Assembly: GCA_024228555.1 (NCBI GenBank)
Contig: JAAETI010000801.1
Span: 1-52,260, forward strand
DNA: 52,260 nt
Reading direction: 5' to 3'
Origin: a bacterium
Lineage (GTDB): Bacteria > Actinomycetota > Acidimicrobiia > Spongiisociales > UBA5794
Position 1 is the first letter of the stretch, and each line of letters starts with the position of its first letter. Both the position numbers and the translations under genes were made by a program. Under the pieces are notes generated by a model, which was given only the letters and a program-made list of their open reading frames with translations, had not been told where the DNA came from and made no database searches. Positions 35,794-43,592 of this stretch are shown one piece after another.

Positions 35794-36693
35794 GTGCGAA
35801 CACCTCCCAATTTCATGCCGGCACTCATCACCCCCTTCGATGAAGAGGGAGATATCATCGTCGAAGCTCACGCCCATAACCTGCGAGTCCAGACTTCACG
35901 TGGTGTAACCGGGTTCGTTTTGGGTGGTTCCACCGGCGAAGGCCCTTACTTCGAAGCAGGCGAACGCGCCAGCTTGTTGGATCTGGCACGCCAAGAGTTG
36001 GGAGCGACCCCGTTCCTCGTCTGTGGAGTTCAAACACAGTCTGTACGACAGGCAGAACACCAAGTATCCGAAATCGCAGACGCCGGAGCCGACGCCGCAC
36101 TGGTGATGACCCCGACCTCCCTGGCGCGCGGCAACCATGAAGCAATGCGCAGGTTCTTCGATGCCGTTGCCGAGGCCTCTCCACTACCCATATTCCTGTA
36201 CTCGGTACCCGCAGTAACCGGGTACGACCTCCCCGCCGAATCGGTTGCTGCGCTTGCCCAACACCCCAAGATCATCGGCCTCAAAGACAGCGGTGGTCGA
36301 CCTCTCCACACCAAAGAGGTCGTGCAGTCGACACCTGACGACTTCATGGTCTACACGGGATCCAGCGGCACGCTGCTCCAAGGTATGGCCGCAGGCGCCG
36401 TTGGTGCCATCACGGCGTCAGGCAACTACCTGCCCGAGCTCGTATCGGCCTTGGTATCCACGTCACGGTCTTCGGTTTCCGAGGCAGAGCCGATACAGGC
36501 ACGTCTCACCAAAGCGACGCGGGAGATTGAGACCTACGGAGTTGTCGGCACGAAAGCTGCGGCCGGAGCCGCCGGCCTGTGGACGGGAATACCCCGTAAA
36601 CCGCTGCAACCCGTTCCCCGCACTGAGCTCGCCAAGATCGATCAGATCGTCAAGGCCGCCCGCGAGTCGGCAGACGAGCTAGTCGCCGGTTAG
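35794..36693 (+). CDS. DapA/NanA-superfamily lyase (not a typical DHDPS)
   Basis: The 299-residue TIM-barrel protein has Schiff-base Lys164 (IIGLKDSGG) and Tyr136 (FLYSVP). The substrate loop reads GSTGEG and the following motif YSVPAVTGYDL. Dihydrodipicolinate synthases have GTTGES and Y-N-V-P-x-R-T, whose Arg holds the substrate carboxylate; that Arg is absent here. The pattern is closer to the N-acetylneuraminate lyase and keto-deoxy-sugar aldolase branch. The real substrate is open. A GTG start has GAAGGA upstream. An 88-base gap before it holds a CATACT hexamer and a GCGAG/CTCGC hairpin (35742-35757). Confidence 0.75.
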   Translation: MRTPPNFMPALITPFDEEGDIIVEAHAHNLRVQTSRGVTGFVLGGSTGEGPYFEAGERASLLDLARQELGATPFLVCGVQTQSVRQAEHQVSEIADAGADAALVMTPTSLARGNHEAMRRFFDAVAEASPLPIFLYSVPAVTGYDLPAESVAALAQHPKIIGLKDSGGRPLHTKEVVQSTPDDFMVYTGSSGTLLQGMAAGAVGAITASGNYLPELVSALVSTSRSSVSEAEPIQARLTKATREIETYGVVGTKAAAGAAGLWTGIPRKPLQPVPRTELAKIDQIVKAARESADELVAG

Positions 36694-37391
36694 CGTTCGT
36701 CAACCTCGACGGCACCGGCGATGAACTCAACGTTGGGGATGTCCACAAAACGTCGATCGCCAACCTGAATCCGTGTCGAAGCGAGGCCAATCTCAGCAAT
36801 AGGTCCCTCTGCGTCACCGACTCGCACTCTGGCTCCAGGGGTGTAGCGATTCGCCACATGACGACCGGCGGCGACCTGCTTGGCTAGCGGCACCGAGCCG
36901 AGACCGGCACCAAGCGCAAGGGCCAGAGCCCCGCCAAAGGCAAGCGCCGCGACCAGGATCAGGATGATGTCTGTTGAGATACCAATCTGCTGAAGCGCAA
37001 TGATCACGCCAACACCAAGGATCATGCTGGACAGGATCAGACGAGCTCGCCCGGCCAGGCTGACCGACACCGGCCGGAGGGCCGTCTCCGCGAACAGGCC
37101 GACGATACGCCCCAGCGCCCTAGCCACGATGACGACGATCGCCGCGATCATCACCTTTGGCACAGACTCAATAACCGAATCCACCAGCTGGTCTGCTTGC
37201 TCAGGGTCGATGATGACCAGTGCACCGATGACGGCAACCGCGGTCAGCAGTACCGGCACCAGTTGACCGACTAGCTCAGAAAAGCGGCCACTGAGCCGCC
37301 TTGCGGCCAGCCGCCCGAGTACCCAAGTCGCCAACATGATGCCGGCGACCACAGCAAGCGCAATAAGGCGTCGTTCGAGTTCCGGATCCAT
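36690..37391 (-). CDS. Mechanosensitive ion channel family (MscS-like)
   Basis: The 233-residue protein has four hydrophobic segments in the first 170 residues, then a short MscS-like beta domain (PGARVRVGDAEGPIAEIGLASTRIQVGDRRFVDIPNVEF). The Gly/Ala-rich pore-lining helix AALAFGGALALALGAGLG is typical. The protein lacks the large cytoplasmic vestibule of E. coli MscS, so it is a minimal member. GAGGAG precedes the ATG. It follows the anti-sigma gene by 2 bases, suggesting co-transcription with the sigma pair. Confidence 0.8.
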   Translation of the reverse strand: MDPELERRLIALAVVAGIMLATWVLGRLAARRLSGRFSELVGQLVPVLLTAVAVIGALVIIDPEQADQLVDSVIESVPKVMIAAIVVIVARALGRIVGLFAETALRPVSVSLAGRARLILSSMILGVGVIIALQQIGISTDIILILVAALAFGGALALALGAGLGSVPLAKQVAAGRHVANRYTPGARVRVGDAEGPIAEIGLASTRIQVGDRRFVDIPNVEFIAGAVEVDER

Positions 37392-37393
37392 GC

Positions 37394-37729
37394 TTACTCC
37401 TCGTCATCTTCGATAGAAGGGACATTGTCGGCATCTGCCTCGTCATCGGCGTCGAGCGACCCGCGTTCGGTGCCTGGGACGTACTCAGCAAAGGCTCGAC
37501 CCATGGCTCCTGCCACGTCAATAGTGAGTTGCCCGATTTCGCGGAGGAACTCCTCAAAGCGAATCTGTCTCAGCACCGGCTCTGCCAGATCGGCTTGAAG
37601 CTCTCCTATCCACAATTCGGCCAGGAACTCCTGGCACTCGTCGCAGGTTTCGACGTGGGTCTCGAGATCCGTTTCGATCCCGTCAACAAACGCAAACAGG
37701 CGGTCATCGGAGGTGCGACAGTCTCTCAT
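37394..37729 (-). CDS. Putative anti-sigma factor (zinc-finger type)
   Basis: The 111-residue protein has an N-terminal H-x3-C-x2-C motif (HVETCDECQEFL), the ZAS signature of zinc-dependent anti-sigma factors, and a hydrophilic acidic tail. No transmembrane helix is seen, so it is cytoplasmic. The ATG overlaps the sigma stop (ATGA), with GGAGG 7 bases upstream; a GTG two codons earlier is possible. Binding and silencing of the adjacent sigma factor is inferred from the coupling. Confidence 0.8.
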   Translation of the reverse strand: MRDCRTSDDRLFAFVDGIETDLETHVETCDECQEFLAELWIGELQADLAEPVLRQIRFEEFLREIGQLTIDVAGAMGRAFAEYVPGTERGSLDADDEADADNVPSIEDDEE

Positions 37730-38283
37730 CGCCACGCCTCCATTCTCTCTCGCAACGATCGTCGCGCCCGGAGGATGCGGGTTCGCACAGTGTTGATGGG
37801 CAGGTCGAGCTGATCCGCAATCGCCTGATAGCTGAGACCTTCGTACTCGCGAAGGACCAGCGGCGTCCGCAGCTTGGGTGGCAGCTGCTTGATCGCTTCC
37901 TCGAGTTCCTTGCGCAGGGCCAGGTTCTCAGCGTCATAGGCCGGATCGATCCACGTCGGGCGGTCGGGAACCGCATCGGTTGGATACTCACGGCGGCGTT
38001 GCACAGCATTCAGAGCAAGGTTCGTTGCTATCCGATACAGCCACGATCGCACTTGGGCTTGACCACGGAAACCGGGCAGCGCTCGATGGGCTCTCACAAA
38101 TGTCTCTTGGGCGAGATCCTGAGCCACCACCGGGTTCCTGACGATCCGCAACGCCGCCCCGTACACAAAGTCCTGATGTCGCCGCACCAACTCACCGAAC
38201 GCTTCGAGATCGGTTAGCGAGGCTTCAACTAACTCCGTATCGGAGAGCGCCGCATGTTTGCTGTGTTGCTCGATTAGACCCAT
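37726..38283 (-). CDS. ECF-family RNA polymerase sigma factor
   Basis: The 185-residue protein has sigma region 2 (LVRRHQDFVYGAALRIVRNPVVAQDLAQETFVRAHRAL, RSWLYRIATNLALNAVQRRR) and region 4 (LPPKLRTPLVLREYEGLSYQAIADQLDLPINTVRTRILRARRSLRERM) with little between, as in RpoE/SigE-type ECF factors. It is followed by its likely anti-sigma gene and an MscS-like channel, hinting at envelope or osmotic stress. A TAGATT hexamer lies about 25 bases upstream. Confidence 0.9.
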   Translation of the reverse strand: MGLIEQHSKHAALSDTELVEASLTDLEAFGELVRRHQDFVYGAALRIVRNPVVAQDLAQETFVRAHRALPGFRGQAQVRSWLYRIATNLALNAVQRRREYPTDAVPDRPTWIDPAYDAENLALRKELEEAIKQLPPKLRTPLVLREYEGLSYQAIADQLDLPINTVRTRILRARRSLRERMEAWR

Positions 38284-38433
38284 CAACCCGTCCGAGGTTC
38301 CGTGATGAATCTAGTGGGTTCAACTCTGTGATCGATTTCTGAGGTCAGTGAGAAGTTGTGCAGAAACTTGGGAACTCTAATTTGAGCGTCGAGTCAAAAT
38401 CGAGATCGGATGGACGGAACTTCATTTGATCCA

Positions 38434-38490
38434 GGTGGCTGCAAGGGGATCGTCTGTCGTAACCCCCTACGGGTCTTCCTTGCAGCCACC
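38434..38490 (+). other. Long perfect inverted repeat upstream of pntA
   Basis: GGTGGCTGCAAGG (38434-38446) and CCTTGCAGCCACC (38478-38490) are perfect 13-bp arms around a 31-base centre that contains ACCC-cctac-GGGT. No T-run follows. It sits in the 261-base gap between the divergent sigma gene and pntA, 54 bases before the ATG. It may be a structured RNA, a protein-binding site or a small palindromic repeat. Confidence 0.6.
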
Positions 38491-38531
38491 GCCCCCTTTC
38501 CCTGCAAATCGCCTCGCCGCCGAGAATCGGT

Positions 38532-38537
38532 TAGCGT
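38532..38537 (+). promoter_or_regulatory. Putative -10 element for leaderless pntA mRNA
   Basis: TAGCGT ends 7 bases before ATG 38545; no Shine-Dalgarno is seen. Confidence 0.5.
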
Positions 38538-38544
38538 CGCTCAA

Positions 38545-39708
38545 ATGCAAGTCGGCATTCTCTCTGAAAAAGCCCCCGGTGAGCATCGTGTGGCCGCAAC
38601 ACCACAGACCGCTGCCACATATCTCGAGTGGGGATGGCAAGTAGACGTCGAAAGCGGGGCCGGCACCAGCGCCGGGTTTCCCGATCGGCTCTACACCGAA
38701 GCAGGAGCCAACATCGTGGACGGGCCAACCGCCCGCACCGCGGACATCGTGTTGTGCGTCAATGCTCCGCAGGAACTAAGCGACCTGAAATCGGGATCAA
38801 CCCTTGTCGGGTTCTTGGACCCGTTCGTGGACTCCGATTTGATCAGCGCTCTCAAAGACCAAGGTGTCACTGCGTTGGCGGTCGAGGCAATCCCGCGGAC
38901 CACGTTGGCGCAGAGCATGGATGCGCTTTCGTCGCAAGCCAACATCGGCGGCTACGCAGCGGCGTTGCTGGCCGCAACGTCATCGCCAAAGCTCTTGCCA
39001 ATGATGGTGACCGCGGCGGGAACCATCCCGCCATCCCGCGCATTGATTCTCGGCGTGGGAGTGGCCGGTTTGCAGGCAATAGCAACCGCCCGCCGGCTCG
39101 GTGCTGTTGTCCATGCGTATGACATTCGACCCGAGACGGCCGAGCAGGTGGAGAGCCTCGGCGCAAAGTTTGTCGCCGCACCGACGCAGAAGATGGACGA
39201 GGGTGGCTACGCCAAAGAGGTTGGGCAAGACACCCAGGCCGCCCAACACGCCGCGTTGACCCCCCACGTTGCAGAGTCGGACATTGTCATCACCACCGCC
39301 CAAATCCCTGGTCGCCCCGCACCGCTGCTGGTGACCGACGAAATGATTGCGCAAATGAAGCCCGGCTCGGTGATTGTTGACATGGCCGCAGGGTCGGGAG
39401 GCAACGTCTCGGCGTCGCAACCAGAAACAATGGTCGATGTTGGCGGTGTCCACATCTACGGACCCACCAACCTTCCTGCCGAGATACCCCATGACTCGAG
39501 CCGGATGTACGCCCGCAACCTCGTGGCACTCTTGGAACGGACACGGGACGAGGACGGCCACAAGATTGATCTGGACGACGAGATTATCGGGGGTACGACC
39601 ATCACTCACGCCGGCGAAGTAGTCCACCCTCGCACCAGGCAACTGCTTGGGATCGCGGAACCGGTGGCCGAGCCACCGGCATCGACACCTGAAGGAGAAT
39701 CACAATGA
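38545..39708 (+). CDS. pntAA: NAD(P) transhydrogenase subunit alpha (NAD-binding part)
   Basis: The 387-residue soluble dI domain binds NAD(H) in the proton-translocating transhydrogenase, which makes NADPH from NADH and the proton gradient. It shows GEHRVAATPQTA, SQANIGGYAA, the Rossmann motif ALILGVGVAGLQAIATARRLGAVVHAYDIRPE and the mobile loop region with DMAAGSGGNVS. The membrane helices are on a separate gene, giving the three-gene form known from Rhodospirillum. The ATG gives the normal family length. Confidence 0.95.
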   Translation: MQVGILSEKAPGEHRVAATPQTAATYLEWGWQVDVESGAGTSAGFPDRLYTEAGANIVDGPTARTADIVLCVNAPQELSDLKSGSTLVGFLDPFVDSDLISALKDQGVTALAVEAIPRTTLAQSMDALSSQANIGGYAAALLAATSSPKLLPMMVTAAGTIPPSRALILGVGVAGLQAIATARRLGAVVHAYDIRPETAEQVESLGAKFVAAPTQKMDEGGYAKEVGQDTQAAQHAALTPHVAESDIVITTAQIPGRPAPLLVTDEMIAQMKPGSVIVDMAAGSGGNVSASQPETMVDVGGVHIYGPTNLPAEIPHDSSRMYARNLVALLERTRDEDGHKIDLDDEIIGGTTITHAGEVVHPRTRQLLGIAEPVAEPPASTPEGESQ

Positions 39709-39998
39709 GCGCCGTCTTCATCAGCGGCATAGTCATCTTTGTGCTTGCTGCCTTCGTTGGCCTTGAAGTTATCTCCAAGGTCCCACCGACCTTGCACACA
39801 CCGCTGATGTCGGGGGCAAATGCGATCTCAGGTATCACGATTGTTGGTGCGGTTATTGCTGCCGGCGCCGGCGAAGGAACGTTCGCCATGATCCTCGGTT
39901 TTCTTGCCGTCACCGCGGCCACCATCAACGTGGTTGGAGGGTTTCTGGTAACCGATCGCATGCTCGAAATGTTCAAGAAGAAGCCGGGGAAGGGCTAA
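39705..39998 (+). CDS. pntAB: NAD(P) transhydrogenase subunit alpha part 2 (membrane)
   Basis: The 97-residue protein has three transmembrane helices and the conserved TPLMSGANAISGI loop. It forms half of the proton channel. It overlaps pntAA (ATGA) and pntB (TAATG), so the three subunits are translated in close coupling. Confidence 0.94.
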   Translation: MSAVFISGIVIFVLAAFVGLEVISKVPPTLHTPLMSGANAISGITIVGAVIAAGAGEGTFAMILGFLAVTAATINVVGGFLVTDRMLEMFKKKPGKG

Positions 39999-41365
39999 TG
40001 ACTGAACTCCTCTACCTCGGTGCGGCTGTTCTATTCATCCTCGGGCTGAAGCAACTGTCCTCTCCCCGAACTGCCCGCCGCGGCAACATGCTTGCCTCTG
40101 TCGGCATGCTGACCGCCCTGATCGTCACCCTCGCCAACATGGACAACATCGGTTGGGGACCGATCATCGCGGGCTTGCTGGTCGGTGGCGGTGTCGGTGC
40201 GGCCCTGGCACTACGGGTCAAGATGACCTCGATGCCCGAACTGGTGGCAGCCTTCAATGGTTTTGGCGGTGTTGCGTCCGCTCTCGTGGCCCTTGCCGAG
40301 ATTGAACGGACCTACGGTTTCGGCGGTGTATTCAGCGTTGAGACCGGCGTCGTGGTCGCTCTGTCACTGGCTATCGGTTCGATTACCTTTTCCGGCAGCT
40401 TTGTCGCCTTTGGCAAACTCAACGGCTCGCTCCCCGGCAAGCCGATCATGCTTCCGGGCGGTCAAGTCATCAACGCGTTGCTGGCCGCTGCCATCATCGG
40501 CGTGTCTGGTTGGGCCATCGCCGCCGATTCGGCTCTCACTTTCTGGATCGTCGTAGCCCTCGCCCTGCTGCTTGGCGTCCTTGCGGTGATCCCGATTGGC
40601 GGAGCCGATATGCCAGTCGTCATTTCGCTTCTCAACTCCTTTTCGGGTGTAGCGGCAGCAATGGCGGGCTTCGTCATCGGTAACTCCGCTCTGATCATTG
40701 GCGGCGCCTTGGTCGGTGCAGCTGGTCTGATCCTGACTCTGCAAATGGGCGAAGCAATGAATCGGACTATCGCCAACGTCTTGTTCTCTGGCTTCGGCGC
40801 TACCCCAGCGGGACCGGTCACCACAAGCGACAAGCCAGTGAAGAACGCCACCCCTGACGATGTCGCCATTGCCCTGGCCTACGCAGAGAACGTCATCGTC
40901 GTTCCCGGGTACGGACTTGCGGTGGCCCAAGCGCAACATGCCGTCCGTGACCTTGCCACCATTCTCGAGGAGCGTGGCGTCACCGTTGACTACGCAATTC
41001 ACCCTGTCGCCGGACGTATGCCCGGCCACATGAACGTTCTCCTCGCGGAGGCCGACGTGCCGTACGATCAGCTCCTGGATCTCGATCAGTCCAATCCGAA
41101 GTTTGGCCAAACCGATGTCGCTCTTGTGATAGGCGCCAACGACGTGGTCAACCCCTCGGCCCGGGACGACGACACAAGCCCGATCTACGGAATGCCGATT
41201 CTCGAGGTCGATCTGGCGACCACGGTTGTGGTGGTCAAGCGCAGCCTCTCCCCCGGTTTTGCCGGCATCGACAATCCTCTGTTCTACGATGAGGGCACGA
41301 TGATGCTGTTCGCAGACGGGAAGGCCGCAGTGGAGTCCGTAATCTCCGCAATCGGCAACGTCTGA
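39998..41365 (+). CDS. pntB: NAD(P) transhydrogenase subunit beta
   Basis: The 455-residue protein combines about eight transmembrane helices (including SMPELVAAFNGFGGVASALVALAE) with the C-terminal NADP-binding dIII domain (VIVVPGYGLAVAQAQHAVRDLA, HPVAGRMPGHMNVLLAEA, GANDVVNPSARDD). It completes the pnt complex. The product NADPH would feed the reductases encoded in this window, such as FabG and IlvC. Confidence 0.95.
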   Translation: MTELLYLGAAVLFILGLKQLSSPRTARRGNMLASVGMLTALIVTLANMDNIGWGPIIAGLLVGGGVGAALALRVKMTSMPELVAAFNGFGGVASALVALAEIERTYGFGGVFSVETGVVVALSLAIGSITFSGSFVAFGKLNGSLPGKPIMLPGGQVINALLAAAIIGVSGWAIAADSALTFWIVVALALLLGVLAVIPIGGADMPVVISLLNSFSGVAAAMAGFVIGNSALIIGGALVGAAGLILTLQMGEAMNRTIANVLFSGFGATPAGPVTTSDKPVKNATPDDVAIALAYAENVIVVPGYGLAVAQAQHAVRDLATILEERGVTVDYAIHPVAGRMPGHMNVLLAEADVPYDQLLDLDQSNPKFGQTDVALVIGANDVVNPSARDDDTSPIYGMPILEVDLATTVVVVKRSLSPGFAGIDNPLFYDEGTMMLFADGKAAVESVISAIGNV

Positions 41366-41450
41366 TTGACCACAAGCGGACGCATTCACACTGCGAATCG
41401 AGACTAGTGGCGGCTGGCTAGCATTACGGGTTCCCCACAACGGCGCGTTC

Positions 41451-42341
41451 ATGCTCGAAGTCAGAGAACTCCGGAAATCCTACGGCGACGTCACCGCCCT
41501 CGACGGCTGCACCTTTGACGTACGCCGTGGACAGTTGCTTGGGTTCCTTGGGCCAAACGGGTCGGGGAAAACGACGACTATGCGGTCGGTCTTCTCTCTG
41601 GTCAAGCCTGATGCAGGGGACGTCCGCTGGGACGGCTCGACCATCGAAGCGCAAGAACGCCTCCGGTTTGGCTACATGCCTGAGCAACGCGGGCTCTATC
41701 CGCGTATGAAGGTTGCCGCACAGCTCTCCTATTTCGGAAGACTGCACGGTATGGAGAAAGCCGTAGCGATTGCTGCAGCCGAGGAGTGGCTGGAGCGGTT
41801 TGATCTCGCCGATCGCGCTGAGAGCCGCCTCGAAGAACTGTCCCACGGAAACCAGCAGCGGGTCCAGCTTGCCGCTGCCCTCATTCACGACCCAGATCTC
41901 CTGATCCTCGACGAACCTTTCTCCGGTCTCGACCCAATCGGTGTCGAATCCATGATCTCGATCCTTGTCGAACGTGCGGCCCAGGGTGCCGCGGTTGTGT
42001 TCTCGAGCCATCAACTGGATCTCGTCGAGGATCTGTGCGAAGACGTTGTCATCATCGCCGCCGGCAAAGTCGTCCTCGATGGCCCGATCCGTGAGCTGCG
42101 GTCACGGTCGCCCCACCGCTATCTGGATATCGAGCTGGCCACCCGTCGTGACAACCTCGATGCCTCCTTTGCGGACTTCGAGGTGGTCGAGTCGGCCGAG
42201 GGTCGACTGCGTCTCCGAGTTGGCAACGACACCGACCTCGAGCCTGTCGTCCGCCGTGCCGCAGAGCTCGGTCGAATCAGTCAGTTCAGCTACACGCCTC
42301 CGAATCTCTCTGAAGTATTCAGAGAGGTGGTCGGACAATGA
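41451..42341 (+). CDS. ABC transporter ATP-binding protein
   Basis: The 296-residue protein has Walker A GPNGSGKTTT, signature LSHGNQQRVQLAAAL (LSHGN in place of LSGGQ), Walker B LLILDEPFSGLD and H-loop FSSHQLD. The C-terminal 80 residues resemble the DUF4162 tail of ABC-2 exporters. It pairs with the downstream permease, whose start it overlaps. The substrate is unknown. No clear Shine-Dalgarno; TAGCAT lies 26 bases upstream of the ATG. Confidence 0.92.
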   Translation: MLEVRELRKSYGDVTALDGCTFDVRRGQLLGFLGPNGSGKTTTMRSVFSLVKPDAGDVRWDGSTIEAQERLRFGYMPEQRGLYPRMKVAAQLSYFGRLHGMEKAVAIAAAEEWLERFDLADRAESRLEELSHGNQQRVQLAAALIHDPDLLILDEPFSGLDPIGVESMISILVERAAQGAAVVFSSHQLDLVEDLCEDVVIIAAGKVVLDGPIRELRSRSPHRYLDIELATRRDNLDASFADFEVVESAEGRLRLRVGNDTDLEPVVRRAAELGRISQFSYTPPNLSEVFREVVGQ

Positions 42342-43516
42342 GCACCTGGGCATCGATATACCTCATCGCAAGACGCGACTTCACAGAGCGAATCACCAGC
42401 CGCGCCTTTCAACTGTCCACAGGCGTGACACTGCTGTTTGTCGTGGGGATGCTGCTACTGCCGACCATATTTGGCGATGACGACCTAGCCGAGTGGTCGA
42501 TTGGTGTGGTGGGCGAGACGCCGGTCGGCCTCACCGTTGCCGTCGATAGTGCATCAGGCGGGACCGCATCTTCAAGCGTCACCAAACTTGACTCGCGATC
42601 AGACGCTGAGGACGCTCTTGAGGCCGGCGACGTTGACATTGCCATCGACACTGAGGGTGCCGTCGTGGTTGATGACGACACCGATGATCTTCTCACGACG
42701 GCCGTAGTGAATGCACTGGCCTCGATTTCAATCGCAGAGCGGGCGGATGAGCTCGACATCGAGGTGACCGAGATCGCCGATCTCTTCACCGGTGGCTATG
42801 AGGTCGAATCCGTAACCGGTGAAGAGGACGAGGACAGCGACGAGAACCGGATATTCGCCTTCTTTGCGACTGTCATCCTGTTCATGTCGATCGTGACCTA
42901 CGGCTCATGGATCCTGATCGGGGTCATCGAAGAGAAGACCAACCGAGTAGTCGAAGTGGTACTCGGCACCGTACGACCCCACCAACTCCTGGCCGGCAAG
43001 GTACTTGGGATCGGGGTGCTTGGGGTCGCCCAAGTCATTGTCATTGGAGCCATCGCCGTCGCCGTGTTGCTCTTGCAGGACGCCTTTGAGGTGCCGGCCG
43101 CGGCTGGCTCTGTCCTTGCCTGGGCGCTCTTGTGGTACATCCTCGGATTCGCCTTCTATGCGGTTGCGTATGCAGCGGCCGGTTCGCTGGTCTCGCGTCA
43201 GGAAGAAGCACAGAATGCGGCATTCCCGCTGACCATGATGCTGATGGGTGCTTACTTCATCGCCTCATTCTCTATCAGCGGCGAGAACACCGTCCTGCGG
43301 CTTGCATCCCTTTTCCCGATGTTCGCCCCAATGACGATGCCCATGCGAATTGCCGGCGGCGATGCCCTGCCCTGGGAGATAGCGGTCTCGTTGGCGTTGA
43401 TGATTATCTCTACCTACGCCCTGATCCGTTTTGCGGGAAGGGTCTACGCAGGCGGCGTCCTCCAATCCGGCGGCCGAATCAAGTGGAAGGAAGCCTTCCG
43501 GACATCGGATGTTTAG
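42338..43516 (+). CDS. ABC-2 type transporter permease (NatB-like)
   Basis: The 392-residue protein has an N-terminal transmembrane helix, a large extracytoplasmic domain (about 50-165) with many Asp and Glu, and five or six more helices from residue 175. This matches NatB/YhaP-type ABC-2 permeases, which in Bacillus export sodium; other substrates are equally possible. It overlaps the ATPase gene by 4 bases (ATGA). Confidence 0.88.
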   Translation: MSTWASIYLIARRDFTERITSRAFQLSTGVTLLFVVGMLLLPTIFGDDDLAEWSIGVVGETPVGLTVAVDSASGGTASSSVTKLDSRSDAEDALEAGDVDIAIDTEGAVVVDDDTDDLLTTAVVNALASISIAERADELDIEVTEIADLFTGGYEVESVTGEEDEDSDENRIFAFFATVILFMSIVTYGSWILIGVIEEKTNRVVEVVLGTVRPHQLLAGKVLGIGVLGVAQVIVIGAIAVAVLLLQDAFEVPAAAGSVLAWALLWYILGFAFYAVAYAAAGSLVSRQEEAQNAAFPLTMMLMGAYFIASFSISGENTVLRLASLFPMFAPMTMPMRIAGGDALPWEIAVSLALMIISTYALIRFAGRVYAGGVLQSGGRIKWKEAFRTSDV

Positions 43517-43522
43517 GTGAAG

Positions 43523-43534
43523 TCCCCATGGGGA
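43523..43534. promoter_or_regulatory. Palindrome upstream of the AdoMet synthetase gene
   Basis: TCCCCATGGGGA is a perfect 12-bp palindrome 58 bases before the ATG. A TACCAT hexamer nearer the gene could be its -10 element. It might be an operator or the stem ending the ABC operon. Confidence 0.25.
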
Positions 43535-43592
43535 TTACCGATGTTATGAGTGCTGTCGGGGTTACCATCCCGAAACCGACCCCCGAGGAATC

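Noticed and set aside
43517-43592. SAM riboswitch before the AdoMet synthetase gene
   Set aside because: The 76-base gap is too short for SAM-I or SAM-IV and I could not match the known SAM-II core; only a palindrome is evident.
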